Below the pieces are notes generated by a model. The model was given only the letters and a program-made list of their open reading frames with translations, made no database searches and was not told the DNA's origin. The position numbers and the translations under genes were made by a program. Shown piece by piece: positions 22,722 through 35,440 of a stretch of DNA of 64,000 bases; positions within the stretch are counted from its first letter, which is position 1, and each line of letters starts with the position of its first letter. The stretch is from Chinchilla lanigera (lineage: Eukaryota > Chordata > Mammalia > Rodentia > Chinchillidae), in contig NW_004955472.1 in assembly GCF_000276665.1 (NCBI RefSeq), forward strand, positions 9,807,092-9,871,091. The letters are read 5' to 3'.

Positions 22722-22797
22722 ATGTTGAAGAGGTGGTAGAGAGTGCCTGCCATACTCAAGGCCCTGGGTTCACTCCCCAGCACCGAGAAAAAAAATG
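22722..22797 (+). mobile_element. degenerate ID-type SINE
   Basis: 'gtggtagagagtgcctgcca', 'ctcaaggccctgggttcact' and 'ccccagcacc' before an A-run match an ID-like tRNA body whose 5' end is lost or decayed. The 'ccccagcacc' ending differs from the 'ggtaccgg' ending of the younger copies. Confidence 0.7.
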
Positions 22798-23909
22798 TAA
22801 TCCCCACCCCAGATCTGAAAAAGAGACTCTGGCCTAACATGGCACACTTAATGAAACTCTCCGTGATTCTAATACAAAAAGACTGCAAACCTCTGACTTG
22901 CGGGAGAATCATAGCTCCATGACAAGTTGTCTGTGGACAAACTGCCTTCATGGCATTTGGTTCCAAAGGGCTGGGCTCTGTTATAGTATTTGCAGTATTA
23001 AAATATGCTTATTCTGCAGCTTTAGCTGTGGGAATCCATGATCCTTTGCTGCAGAGGGAAGTAGATAATCCTTTAGCGATTCATGCTTATCATAACAGTT
23101 TAGCTTCGGTCTCAAACTCTAAAATGGTGCCCAAATCTACAAGAGAATTAGAAAAGATATTAGACTTTAGAATCATACATTTTTGGCAGTATTAATGCTA
23201 TGCTGAAGTACTTCTCTAAATAGAAAGATCGCCATATTGTATTCAGGGGATTGGTAGAGACCTCTAAAACCCAGAAATTCAGTGAAATTTAGTGGGGTGG
23301 TGGAACTCTACTAGAATTAAATAAATATTATGTAGGAACAAGTTTATACCTACTCTAAAATGAATTGTAAATAGTATCCAGAAAGAAATAAGAACTCAAC
23401 AAATAATAAAAAATCAAGGCATTTTAAAATATACTCTTTTATACTCAAATGCAATTTTACATTAGTAAGAAGGAACACAACATTGGTCATTTTTTTGGTA
23501 AGACAAAAAAGTTAATAAGTTCTCCTACTTGAGTTTATGACCATAGACAACAATTTCTACAAAAACAAAGTTTAATCTTTTAGCAACTTCTAATTTATTT
23601 TAGAAGGCATAAAATATTAAAAAATCTCTTTAAATTTATAAAGCTATAAATTCATTGCTACATTTGAAATAAGACCCACAATTCAGGATTATATGAAGAA
23701 AATATTTTAGATTTGAATGTCTCTTGCATTGCCATGCTGAACAAGCTTAATCATTCATGTTATTGCTATTTGTAAGGTAGATTTGGGACAAACATGCTAT
23801 AAACCAAGTATATGAGATAAAGAGTAGCTATGAAGTATGCCAAGTAGGTATTTTGTAAAAGAAAGAAAAAAAATGAAGCTTGCTACTTATTCAGTGGAAG
23901 TTCCCAGCT
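22798..23909. other. unannotated stretch
   Basis: An 81-codon frame at 22950-23195 (begins MAFGSKGLGSVIVFAVLKYA) is open but has no recognisable homolog. I would not call it a gene without conservation evidence. Confidence 0.3.
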
Positions 23910-23940
23910 ATACTACTACTACTAATAATAATAATAATAG
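23910..23940 (+). repeat. (ACT)n(AAT)n microsatellite
   Basis: Four to five ACT units are followed by five to six AAT units. Confidence 0.9.
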
Positions 23941-23954
23941 CAATTATGACAGCT

Positions 23955-24055
23955 AATAATTTTTGAGCACTTCACAAGTGTAATGGACTATTTTAAGTGC
24001 TTTGCATTCATTAACTTGCTTAATCCTTAAAATTAAGTAATAGATTATTGGATAG
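23955..24055 (-). mobile_element. MIR-type SINE fragment
   Basis: 'tttgagcacttcacaagtgt', 'ttaagtgctttgcattcatt' and 'aacttgcttaatcctt' match the antisense MIR/MIRb 3' half (gagcacttactatgtgcc... taagcgctttacatgtatta... cttaatcctc). Confidence 0.7.
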
Positions 24056-24059
24056 CAAG

Positions 24060-26520
24060 TTATGTTCTTACTGAAATCAAACAAATATTTCACAACTTAA
24101 AAATGGAATAGTATTTAATAATGATTATCTTTTATGTTTCTAATTCAGTTATGTATTACCTCCTCAGTGTAGAAGTCATATAGGTGTTTTGAAAAGTTGG
24201 GCATAGATAATAATCCTGAAATAGATATGACAATAAGTCTAGATACACTTAGAAATTTAAGATTAGCATTCAACAATCTGAATATAATTTAAATACCAGT
24301 AATGATACGTACGTTTTCAGCCAGAATTAGTCACAAAAAACATGGAAACAGTGAGAGGTACAATGACCCCAAGTTTCAGGTATCAAATGTGACCTTACTC
24401 GGGAGTAGACCCTAACACACTGATCTGGTTATAAACATCGTGACTGTTCTAGAACCAGTAGTCAAGGAGTCTGGAAGGACGATTTCCTTCTCTGATCAGT
24501 CAGTTTGCTGTGGCAATGGTAATTTAAATTTTATTGAATTATTTATTTACTGAATAAATGCTCTTTAAAAGGAATACAATCTCTTAAAACAGAAACTGTT
24601 CTGGAAAATAGACATAATCAATGTGATTGAATATAACTCACATTAATGAAGCAGAATAAATTAGAATAATCATTCTATTTTTACTAAGTATACTGCGATC
24701 ATGAGAAAAAACAAAATGAACAGGAATCTGGAGGAATGCGGTAGATGGTAAGTTGCTATGTAGTGGACATAGGGTGTAAAGAATTTTGCAGATTGGTTGT
24801 ACAACATGACACTAATGAAAATGTTCACTTGAATGGTTAAAAGGATAAATTATGTTAGGTGCATTTTGCACTAAAAAGAAAGGATATAGCTCCTGGGAGT
24901 TATCCTTTCTCTGCTTTCTGTAAGAGGAAAGTGTAAGTGGGAAAATTAAATACCTGTTTGTTGACTGTTCACAACTAGCTCTGCTAGGACTTCTTAGCCT
25001 CTCGATTTAGATATGAATTTAAAGTCAATAATATACAATATTAAATTTCTCTAATTTAATGTGACCAATAAACGTTAGAGTTGACATGCAAACACAGTTT
25101 AGAGGAAACATGTGCTCTTTTCTTATGCTACAGTACCTTCCTAAATGTCACACAGGAGGCAATTCTATCAGACCAACAAAGGATTATATTGAGTAAATTC
25201 TCAAAAGAAAATAAAGAGTATCATCTAGTTGAAAATTCAATGAACTTTAAATACCATTGATCTTACTGACACTAATTATAAATCTCTTAAAGACAAAATT
25301 TACCAAGTGTTTAGATATAGAAGCACCTTCTTTTTATTATTAAGGTTAGTAATTAATTTCAGTGAATCCTCATATGAATATAGCCCATCCTGAGAGGTAA
25401 AAGATACAGGTACATCCTCAGAAACACTAATACATTCATTTCTGATAACACCGGAGATGTTAGGTTCCAGAGCAAAAATAAATCTTAGAGAAGACTGGTT
25501 TCAGGTAAATATAAATACACATACTGCTGTGCATAACAGCACAGATATCCATGATAATATTTGAAATGAGATAATTTGAGAGAAAAATATGATGTACATT
25601 ATATGTATATATAATGTAGAAAGACTCATATTCTATATGTAATTTATTATCATCTATATGTAATTATTATCATTATTATTATCATCTATTCATACTAAAT
25701 CAGCTTTTTGCATAGCTGAGTCAAATTGTGGCCAGATAGAGGAAGGGTAATTATCTTCCTATATTTTCTAAGCATTAGCAGGAATATGAACTTCTGGTTG
25801 GATAAAATCATTTTGGAGAAGTAGGTTGTTGTCTTGCCTAAGAATAAAGCTAAAGTGGTAGACATATAAATGGTGAAGTAAAGAGCTAACTTCTCCATGG
25901 AAGGCAGGGCACTTATGCCAGTTTCCCAAAAGAGCAACTTCCTACTTGTGCGATATTGTAATGAACTTGTGCTGAGTTTTAAGAACTATAGTGTTCAGCT
26001 GGGGAAAATCATTTCTATGAGGTATTCCACCAATCACTCGTTGACAATGTTTGCATGTAAATTGTTTCATTGTTTAAAAAGTGAGTAGAACACACTTAGG
26101 ATCCCTTAAATAATGCTACACCAAAAACATTTTTCTCAGAGAGCAAAGGTAGATTTGCAGCTGGTGAGCTCAGTTGGACAGAGGCATGATACAGCCATGA
26201 GGACAGATGATGAAGGCGACCCTCAAAAATAAAGTCCTCAAACTCTTAAAACAAAATTGTCTTAAAATAAAATTTTCTCAGAGAGCATGATCCCTGACTT
26301 TCCATACTCCACACTCTCCACCACTTGAGGGGACAAAGCACATTCTGCCGATGAAGTACTATTGCATAAGGGACTTAAACACTATTGATGCAAGATCATA
26401 TTAATTTGTTAAGATTGAATTATTGTAACATAACTAAAATTAAAAATCAGGACTAGTAGGAAAAAAGTGCTGAACAATTTTAAATACAATTGATTATTAA
26501 TTCACAAAATGGCCTTGAAA
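24060..26520. other. unannotated AT-rich stretch
   Basis: No gene or confident repeat. 25590-25690 is low-complexity, with a small palindrome 'acattatatgtatatataat' and (ATT/ATC)n runs. Confidence 0.4.
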
Positions 26521-26529
26521 TTTAACTTA

Positions 26530-26812
26530 GCCCTCAGATCTCCCATTTGAAATATGTTCTGCAGAAGGAATAATCTTGTAACTAGGAAGAGGTTTTTGTG
26601 TATGTTTAAGGAATTTAAATAATAGGGAACAGAGTGATAGATCTTTTGCAAAAGAGAAGGGGACAAAGATATGGAGTGAGAGGAGAGGAAGAGGAGGGAA
26701 AAATGAATAAAGAACTCAGATGTGCTGTGTACATGTACCAATTCTACAATTCTACACAAGGACAGTAGCCAGTGTGAACTGCAAACATGTTCTAATAAAA
26801 ATCTTTCTATGT
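26530..26812 (+). mobile_element. L1 3' UTR fragment
   Basis: The segment shares 'gatcttttgcaaaagagaag', 'gacaaagatatggag' and 'tgtacatgtaccaattc' with the + strand L1 ends at 1-430 and 18340-18530, and ends in 'gttctaataaaaatc'. It is the third member of that subfamily here. Confidence 0.75.
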
Positions 26813-26869
26813 ATATATATACTGGAATATGAAGTCCATCATTAATAAATTAGCGATTATAAATATGTC

Positions 26870-27400
26870 TGTTAGGGTTCCAGTAAAAATTACATTACTA
26901 AAAAAAATATATATGATGGAAGAGATTATAAGAATATACCAGGACTATTTAAAAGATGTGGCTTAAGGGGAAAAATAAAGTACCATGAAGTGCCCTAAAC
27001 TGGCAAGAGCAGAATAACACCATTCTGAACAGAAAGGGGCCAGGGAAGAATAGGTGTCAGGACCCATCAGAACCCACAGTTCTAGGAGAATAAACAGGAG
27101 AGGCGTTGTAAGTATTGGTAGTTAAAATAGCATGAATAGCCAGTGGCAACCTGTGGTCCAGAAGAAACAGTGCCAGGAGGAAATACGACTTGGATTCTCC
27201 CTTCTCCCTGTCTCCTTTCTTTGGCCGGTGCTTCCCATTGACCACGGCAAAGCCCAGGAGCAATGGACCCTAAACAGTCTGTAGATCTCAGCCCTCAAGA
27301 CACAGGGAAGGGTGGGGCTGACTGTCAGGCGGATTGTCAAAGGTGAGAAGCAAAAAGAGAATGACCAGCACAAATCTGTGGAAAGCCTTTAGCTCATCCA
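26870..27400. other. GC-richer block, possibly an old LTR
   Basis: The block opens 'ctgttagggttccagtaaaa' and contains 'aagagattataagaatatac', vaguely like an LTR or LTR-derived repeat beginning (gtcagggttctccagagaaac). GC-rich DNA follows to about 27380. The assignment is uncertain. Antisense frames of 68 and 83 codons overlap each other and look non-coding. Confidence 0.25.
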
Positions 27401-29280
27401 CATATGTCTCTTTAACTCAAACAACCTTGAAAAAACTAGAGATAAATCAATTTGAAATTCAAAATTACTAAATTTTCAACATTGCCTATTAATGGTTAAT
27501 AGAGTTACCTATTAAATATCTTCTAGTTCCACACATAATATATGTTAGATTACTAAGAAAATCTAAATAGATAGGTTGGAGAGATGCTTTGGAACTCTTA
27601 TGTAGTGGAGATAAGCCTCAATGGTTATGTATTCATGCTTTCTATGGCCTGGTAGACTCAAACAGATTCTGGTCAATCCTTAAGGGATCCTTTAGTGTAG
27701 TGCACACTGGGGCACATGGTATATACAGAATAAGAGATCTAACACAAGATGCTTCAGCTAGGAAATAACTGCAGCAGCACTGGAAAGGTAAAACCTACAT
27801 TCTGTTGCATTAATGAAAAGCAACTGAAGAAATTATAAAAGGTCTCAAAATGAGAAACCTTCTCTTCCTGTAGAGTGAAAATTCTGTTTAGCCCTTTATA
27901 TAACCATGTGGCCTTACAAGGTTTAGGAAGCTGTTTGGTTCAAAAGAAGTCACACTGCCTATAGAAAGGAGGCAAAAGTGTCCTGATTAATATGACTCAG
28001 ATAGCAGATATTGTTAAATTAGGTTATCTTGAATAAATGTTTAGAATACAATTAGGGGAAATACATGGTAATCCCAGAAACATAAGAGTTTAAATAGAAC
28101 AAACCTTTCAAAAAAACTCTGATTTTTATAGAGTATGTGTGTTTGATAATAGTTTGAGCTGAACGTTTCAGTACAAAGTGTGAAGAATTTGAGGAACACT
28201 CACAAAGTTAGAGAGCTTGAATCTGATAAGTCAAGGATAGTTCATAAATAAAAGGAAGCAAGAATCACTCCCTCCTCATTTATTCTAGAACTGAATCCTA
28301 ATCGTAATTCTTCTGGGGACAGATCTGCAAGCCTTTCGCAATCTGAGACATGCTGAGCAGCGTATACATTGCATTAACTGAGGTAGAGAATTGCTGTTTT
28401 CTAAAGGTACAAGGTGCATACCATAAAGATGCTATATCATTCGTATGATTTGCAATAAATCTTTTGTACTTTTTCCTCACAATAACTTATCTGAAATACA
28501 AGCCAACACTTTCCAGGTTACCAAGCCTGGCTATTGAATTAATTCATGAGTTGGACTGGGAAAATTGGCCATTCTTCAGCACCAGTGTCGTGAATATTTT
28601 AATGTCTGAATAAAGATAAGAATGAAGTGAAAGCAACTCAACTTCGTGGGGATGTCACCAGAGAAAAAACAGAATCGGGTGCTACAGTTTATTCATTTTA
28701 TTTTAACATATTGAGATAACAATTAAAGAATGAACTGATTGTTGTAGTAAAAACAAATAGTGATATGGACATCATCATACTTAACTTGTGGAAAAGCTGG
28801 AGAATTACTCTCCTTTCGTGATTTGGCCATGCTGAAAAAAACTGAAGTCCCTTAGTCTGTGGGCATATCTATAGAGCTTCATTATTACTTGAAACTTTTC
28901 TTCTTCACCAATAAGCCCAGTATTCCATCAATTCATTAATAAAAACACATTTAGAGAAATTCCCTAGAATGGAATTAGACAACTTTAGAGAGAACCAAAA
29001 TAGAATATGTGAATGAATATGTAAATAACCCATAGAAAACAATGGCTTTTTGATGATTCTGGGCATCTGTCAATGATAGCGATCTATCCGATAATCAAAA
29101 AAAGAAACAGGAGGGTGGTCAACATGATTTTTCTCCCCAACAACTTTGACAGTTTATTTTCCCCAAGCTCAGGGAACAAAATGGGAAAAAATATCCACAG
29201 AGAACTTAGGGGTAAGATGTACAAAAATGCCTGACATTTTCCACCACCAGAACAAAGGACCAGTTAATTTAACTAAATAG
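27401..29280. other. unannotated stretch
   Basis: No gene or confident repeat recognised. Confidence 0.4.
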
Positions 29281-29282
29281 TT

Positions 29283-29400
29283 CTCCACATTGGCTACATA
29301 TTATAATTACCTGGGAGACTTTAAATCAGCATTTCTGCAGCTGTTTTTAAAGCTTCTACATGATTCTAATACAGCTGATTGCTGCTATCCTGAGAAGATA
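29283..29400 (+). mobile_element. hAT/MER5-type DNA transposon fossil
   Basis: 'ctccacattggctacatatt', 'ataattacctgggagacttt' and 'tacatgattctaatacagct' follow the MER5A-type pattern (gctgcacattagaatcacctgggagctttaaa... gattctaatgcagc). Confidence 0.6.
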
Positions 29401-30539
29401 TGGAAATATGAGCTTGAAATTATTAGTTCAGCAATGGCACCTCCATGTCATCGGTTTCACATCGATGGATGGAAAATATTTACACACCAAAAAGTGATTG
29501 TAACAGTTAAAGTGTACAACGTTTTTCATCCTGTCATTGTTCCCTAACCAACAAAATACAACTATTTACTTTGCATTTAAATTGCATTAGGTATTGTATG
29601 TAATCTAGAATTAATTTAAAATATATAGAAAGGCATATATGTTATATACACATATTGTAACATTGTATATGAGAGACTTGGATATCCTTAGATTCTGGTA
29701 GCCAGCAAGGTCCCAGAAGCTATTTTCTGAAGATACTGAGGAAGGACTATAGTTTCATGACTTGAAAAACAATTCCAAACAGTTAAATTACAAATTACTC
29801 CTGCCTCCTTGCAGTCACTCTTCCACTCACATGAAAGATACTTGGCAAAAATACTTCAGTTAAAAATAAACATTAAAAGGAAACTATCATGTTCACATAT
29901 TTTAGAGTTCTATTATTATGTGACATGAAACATATTAATTCTTGTGGACTGTTTACTCATTTATAAAAGGCAAATGATTTTATATACTTTATGTGTTTAT
30001 CATGAAGCAAAATATGTTAGCACATCAGAAAGTGCTAATGAATACTTGCATGTAGTAGGCATCCGTGATATGAGAGTTACCACCATAGATTTATTCATTT
30101 TCGGGAAGACAAGGTATTATGTAGTACGATACTAAGGCTTTAGAATTTGGGGGAAATTCTAGGAGATGGAAGGTGGTGGGAGGTACTTTTCTTTTATCTT
30201 CAGTTTTATTGCGAAACAATCGTTCTCATTTATTTGTGTTCACTGTGGTTGTTTTTGCGCAATGATGCTGGAACAGAGTAGATGTGTCAGAAACCATAAG
30301 GCTTACAAATCATAAAACATCCATTATATAGCTGTTTCAGAAAAGAAAAGCTAAATTCTCAGAGAGATTTGCTAGAAGATAACTGAAACCTTACCAATAT
30401 GGAGTCTTCTGATCCATAATCAAAGACCCTTACGTTAAAATAACAAAAAGAAGTTCCCTTTGAGATAGTTGCCTTTAAGTGAGAATTAAAGAGAAGGCAG
30501 AAAGGAAAGGTAGACAGAGGGGTGAGGAGAACACAAAGG
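29401..30539. other. unannotated AT-rich stretch
   Basis: No gene or named repeat recognised. Confidence 0.4.
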
Positions 30540-30800
30540 CTTGATGGGTTGAGATTCCCCCGCTTTTCAAGAACCCTTTCAGGTAGTTATCCATTTTGCG
30601 CCTTTCATGATTCAGAGGGATAATCTAAAAGCGTTTGGTGAAATGTGCCGCATAACTCTTGTAGGCCAGAACATGCAACTCCTTCAGCAAGGCTGCAAGC
30701 ATATTTGAGATGAGAATTGCTCCATTAGTCTTTCTCTCTAGCCAGCAACAAAGGACAGAACTCACAGTGTCCCAATGAATATGCAAAAGAAGACAGATAT
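30540..30800. other. candidate conserved non-coding element
   Basis: Balanced-composition, repeat-free sequence with several CpGs retained ('cccccgctttt', 'ttttgcgcctttcatg', 'aaagcgtttgg', 'tgtgccgcataa') lies within decayed AT-rich DNA. Retention of CpGs and absence of repeat decay suggest constraint, but this is inference only. Confidence 0.25.
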
Positions 30801-32445
30801 CAAAATGTGTTTTTTAAATCACTAAGATTCTGGAGCTGCTTGTTATTTCTTATAAAATGCCTTGATTCGTGCATACTCCATAATAAGAATTTTTTTCCCT
30901 ACCCTATAAGGACTTTCTCTGAAGCAAATAGCAAACCAGTTGGAGTTGATAAGACCAGTACGAAATGGTTTTACTTGCCTTTGAAAACAGTTACTTCATC
31001 TACTTTGTTGACAATACACCATAGGTCTCAGAGCAGGGGTAGCACTTCTTGGTAAAAGAAGAAACTACTGAGAATGTGTGTGTCTGGCTCAGGCTGAGTT
31101 GCTCAAACATCTGTTCAATCAAAACCGTGAAGTGAGCATCTGTTTGAGCTCAGTAACTATTTCTACTAGTTCCCTCTCCATTCTATTTTAACCTTTTATC
31201 TTTTATTGGAAACTCTTTTCAGTTTTTCCTTTGTTTTCTTATGGTTTAATTTTTATACATAAAAGCATTACATATAAAAAATAAGTGATTTACTTAATCA
31301 GTTATATATATTCAAGATCTACTGTGTGATAGGTATTGCAGATTAAATGGATAGAAAGGCTTTGTCTTACCCAAGAAACCTCTCAATCAAGTATCTTTCA
31401 TGTGAGTGGAAGAGTGACTGCAAGGAGGCAGAAGTAATTTGTAATTTAATTGTTTGGAATTGCTTTTCAAGTCATGAACGTATAGGCATCCCTCAGTATC
31501 TTCAGAAAATAGTTTCTAGGACCTTGCTGGCTACCAAAATCTATTTTTCAAATACATTGAGTGGATATGTCACAGTGAAAGTGCCATGGATTTCTAAGGA
31601 AATATGTTAGAGTACTTCAGGAAAGGTTAATCAGATCATTAGTATTGATTTCATACGGCAGCACTGTGAACTTTTGAGAAGATGCAACTTTCACAAGAGT
31701 AGAGAAGTCATTTTAATAACGTATAAATATCAGTGAGGAATATAATAATCACCTTCATATAGATTATGTATATCACTTCTAAAGAAACAAGTTGCTGTAT
31801 ATTAAAATGAAAATAAAGTGAAGAGAAGGTAATCTGGAGAAATAATGAACAGTATATTTTAAAAGGCCTTTAATAACAGAATAGAGAAAAAACAAGACAG
31901 AATATTCTAGTGTTCTTGTATGAAGGAGCATTTAAAATATTAATATGCAAAGATAATGGGGTGATTTAAAGCATGATTAAGGTAACTTAAATGATATATT
32001 ATACAGTTAATATATACAATATATATATATTTGCTCCTACTTTAAAAACACTACTTTGACTGCTTTACTATATACTATTTATCCAAAATTTAAATCCAGT
32101 AATTATAGTGAATATCTAATGTAAGAAAAAAGATTAAAATAGTTATTATATAATTGCTAGCCAGCAAGAGGAAATAAAAGAAATAGATGCGTCAAGGTTT
32201 AATGAAAACTGGAAAGATCTTTTGTGTATTTACTAACGCTACTATCATCTAGCGAATTTCTAAAGTATTAGCACTAATTTTACCATTTCCATTGGCATAC
32301 TGAGCAGGTATAAGTCCAATCTTCTGTGAAGGTCAAAGGATTTCTAGAAAAAAAAAAGAAGTTTTTATCTAGTAAACAATTATTCAAAACAAAACTAAAT
32401 TATTGGATATTCTTGCAAGAAACTGATATGACCTAGCAGTGCACA
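30801..32445. other. unannotated AT-rich stretch
   Basis: Contains an (AT)-rich run near 32000-32030. A possible old interspersed-repeat trace lies at 31310-31420. No gene recognised. Confidence 0.35.
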
Positions 32446-32457
32446 AGAGGATGTGAA
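32446..32457 (+). repeat. target-site duplication (left) of second U2 fragment
   Basis: 'agaggatgtgaa' is repeated exactly at 32496-32507. Confidence 0.85.
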
Positions 32458-32459
32458 AT

Positions 32460-32492
32460 CACTTGATCTTAGCCAAAAATCTGAGAAGCAGT
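32460..32492 (-). pseudogene. RNU2 pseudogene: second retroinserted 5' fragment of U2 snRNA
   Basis: The minus strand reads 'actgcttctcagatttttgg' then 'ctaagatcaagtg', aligning to nt 1-33 of U2 with a handful of mismatches. It stops one base beyond the end point of the 19 kb copy. There is no A-tail. Exact 12 bp direct repeats flank it. Three extra bases (ggg on the + strand, 32493-32495) separate the U2 5' end from the duplication. Non-functional. Confidence 0.85.
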
Positions 32493-32495
32493 GGG

Positions 32496-32507
32496 AGAGG
32501 ATGTGAA
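32496..32507 (+). repeat. target-site duplication (right) of second U2 fragment
   Basis: Exact copy of 32446-32457. Confidence 0.85.
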
Positions 32508-33019
32508 TAAAAGAGTTTCATGTGAAGCTCTGGGATCACTTACATTGCCATTCTGAAATATAAAATATTATAATCATATTACAATAGTTACCAATGACAG
32601 AAAATATAGGATATTTTGATCCTTAAGAGGCATTCATAGTGCAGTCTGATGAAAGATATTCTTTGAGGCTTTGTAAACTTAGAGGATATTTAATTCTGAT
32701 GAAAAAAATGCAGTGAATTTACATTCTTTTAAGCATGTGAAAGTGGACTACAATAAAATTGTAATCATCAAGTAAAGAATTAAACAATAAGGTCTTCCTT
32801 AAAATGGGTGGTGATTTCAATTCTTTAAAATAGTATTCTTTAAAAAATATGACTGTTTTACAGAATAAGGCAATATTGCTCTGAAAAGACACATAACAAA
32901 CATTCTTAGTATGCAGGTACCATGGAAGTACAAAGTGGGATGGATTTGGCCTGTGGGTAGTAGTTTGACAACACCAATTATGAGTTATTGAGACTAATTT
33001 TATCATAATTATGCTCAAG
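32508..33019. other. unannotated AT-rich stretch
   Basis: Nothing recognised. The 99-codon minus frame (32719-33018) has no recognisable family. Confidence 0.4.
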
Positions 33020-33064
33020 TAGCCTCTATATACAATGGAATATCATTCAGCTCTAAAGAAGAAT
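33020..33064 (+). mobile_element. short L1 fragment
   Basis: 'tatacaatggaatatcattc' and 'agctctaaagaagaat' match the conserved L1 ORF2 C-terminal DNA around 'acaatggagtactactcagc'. Only about 45 bases remain. Confidence 0.55.
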
Positions 33065-33092
33065 CTAGTAATCTGAGCAACTAATTTGTAGT

Positions 33093-33868
33093 TTGTGAGC
33101 CAAATTACACCATCTTGCCTTTAATTTGTGGATTTACGTCTAGGGAGTCCTAGGGCTCTCCTCTCAAACCAAAGTCTTTCGGAAGAGTACACTTTCACAC
33201 CCGTGAACCTTTAACTTGTAAGATCTAGCTATTTCTTGAGATGCTCCCAAGACAATGTATTTGGTTTCATTTTAACGCTAAACTTTTTAGCAACTGTGCT
33301 ATCCTTGGCCTTAACTTTATCCTTTCTGATAAACTGAAAAATGTTCACATCTTCGGGACCTAGTTTTTGCTCCCGTCACTACAAGTCTGGCTTAAAGTAG
33401 ACAGAAGTACCAATTCCACAGCCTGAGCACTGTGATACTTTGAGATTTCTTCCACCAAAACAATTAGTCACCACACTTAAATCCAGGTTCACACAGTCTT
33501 AAGTATTAGGCAAAGTAGAGACAAATTCCCTGCCAGAATGGAACATGCATGGTCATCAGTCCGGTTTGCAACAGAGTCCTCATCCTGATCTGAAACCTCA
33601 TAAACCCGAATTTGCATTCCTATCAGCATTCCAGTCTTTTAACCAGAGTCAACCAGAATCCTCAAGGCTCTGTTCGCTGCACTGTAAGTCTTCACTAGCC
33701 AACATCTTACCTTTTCTAAATTCCTCCTACACATCAGCTTCAAAGCTTCTTGACCCCATAGTCAGGTACAGTAGTACAACAGTGCCACTCCTTGTACCAA
33801 TTTTTTATATTAGTCATAGTCCGTGAAATCCACAAATTAAAGGCAAGATGGTGTAATTGGGCTCACAA
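33093..33868. repeat. 776 bp element bounded by ~45 bp inverted repeats
   Basis: The left arm (33093-33137) and right arm (33823-33868) are reverse complements, apart from about one substitution and one one-base gap. The shared core is 'attacaccatcttgccttta'. The interior (685 bp) is moderately GC-rich and includes a 93-codon frame at 33545-33826 of no known family. It could be an uncatalogued DNA transposon, or two opposed copies of one repeat. Confidence 0.75.
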
Positions 33869-34205
33869 GTCCAGTGGTTTCAGTTCAAAGTCAATAGGCT
33901 GCAATGAAGAAACAGTGAGATAGAAAGACCAGGTAGAAAACAGCTGTTCAATCAATGGCATCCAAGTAGGAGGGAGAGAGACAGACAGAGAGAGAGAAGC
34001 CAAGGACAAGAATATACTCTGTAAGATCATGTCCCCACGAAGCACCACTAATCAGGTTGTACCTCTTAATAGCACATTCAACTAAGTAATTATGAGTGGA
34101 TTAATCTGATGAATAAACCACTCACATGATCTAAGTACCTTTCTAATGTTGGAACTCTGAAACGTGAAACTCTGGAGGGACAGTTTAGATCTCAACAATG
34201 CTTTC
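33869..34205. other. LTR-like or repeat-derived block, unassigned
   Basis: The text 'gggctcacaagtccagtggt' ... 'accactaatcaggttgtacc' ... 'acagtttagatctcaaca' has the texture of an LTR-derived interspersed repeat, including a purine (GA)-rich patch at 33970-34000. I cannot name the family. The right arm of the inverted repeat may belong to it. Confidence 0.3.
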
Positions 34206-34980
34206 TTTCAGTAGAGAAGAACTGTTAAAAAAACAGTGCTGTGGTCAAGCCTAAGAAAATGAAACACTGCAAACTAGTTTCAGGCAAATTAACTGATTCC
34301 AGAACAAAGTTTAAAATATGTTCAGGGGACATGAAAATAGTCATGTATAAATAAAGTAAAATTGCAATGTCTGACATCAAATAAAATTCTAATACAACCA
34401 GAGAAGAAAAATAATGTGGTACAGGATGGAGAAAAAAGCAGTGAATTGAAACTAATTCAAAGTCAATATAAATAACGTTAATAAATAGAATTTTACAATA
34501 ATTTTACAAGAATGCTATTGTAAAAGTAACTACAAGAAAAGAATGAAAAACTAGAGGAAAAGAAAGAGGCACAGAATTTTAAAAAAATAAAACTGTAATG
34601 TTTGTATTATTTTTGTGTTCTTTTCTGAATTTATGTGTGTTTGTTAAGATGTTTTTGTTCCTTTATCTTTACAATAAAAAAAGGCAATGCTTAACTTTAA
34701 GTTATATGAAAGAGCATCAAGAGCAGATTAGGTACTTCCTAAGTAATTGTTAATGGTCTCTAATACTTATAAACTATAAACAATTTAAAATTTAAACTTG
34801 GAAAAACATAATTTTAAGAACTACAGGGCAAATTCACGTGGCCCCCCTACTACTGACTTCAGAGCACTCTATCTACGCAATCACAGACTGCAATTTCCAA
34901 AAACGTGAGCCAAAATATTTTCTTTTTACACATTGAAAATCTCAGATATTTGTTACAGTAATTGGAAGCTGATTAACATG
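34206..34980. other. unannotated AT-rich stretch
   Basis: No gene or named repeat recognised. Confidence 0.4.
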
Positions 34981-34984
34981 GGTT

Positions 34985-35440
34985 CCTTCTTTCTCAATTA
35001 TTGAAATAGTTTGAAGATAGTTGATATTCTTCTTTAAAGACAACGAATTAGTGCAGCTACTTATTCTTGGAATTTCTTATTTTGGAGGCTTTCTGTTAGT
35101 GATTCAGTCTAACTTCTTGATTTTCATCTGTGCATGTTCTCTACGCTCTATGGCTCAATTTTGGTAAACTGTATGTCTCCAGTAGTTTATCCAGTAGTTC
35201 TGGATTTTGCTACTTCTAAAGTTTTCAATTTTGGGGATGCTTTTGTTTATAATAGTCCATAATGATCCTCTGTGTTTCACTGATGTTTTGGTTGTAATAT
35301 CTCAGCTTTCATCTCTGCTTTTATTTGAATCTTCTTTTTATTCCTGGTTAGCCTGCAACAAATTTGTCGATTTTGTTTATCTTTTTAAAAATCCAAACAC
35401 AGTTGTACTGATCTCCAGTATTTTGATTTTCTTATTTTTT
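34985..35440 (-). mobile_element. old L1M fragment (antisense EN-RT linker)
   Basis: The plus strand reads decayed antisense ORF2 between the endonuclease and RT domains: 'cctggttagcctgcaacaaa', 'tttgtttatctttttaaaaa' and 'tccaaacacagttgtactga'. It is much more diverged than the neighbouring L1 at 35.4-36.5 kb. Confidence 0.6.
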
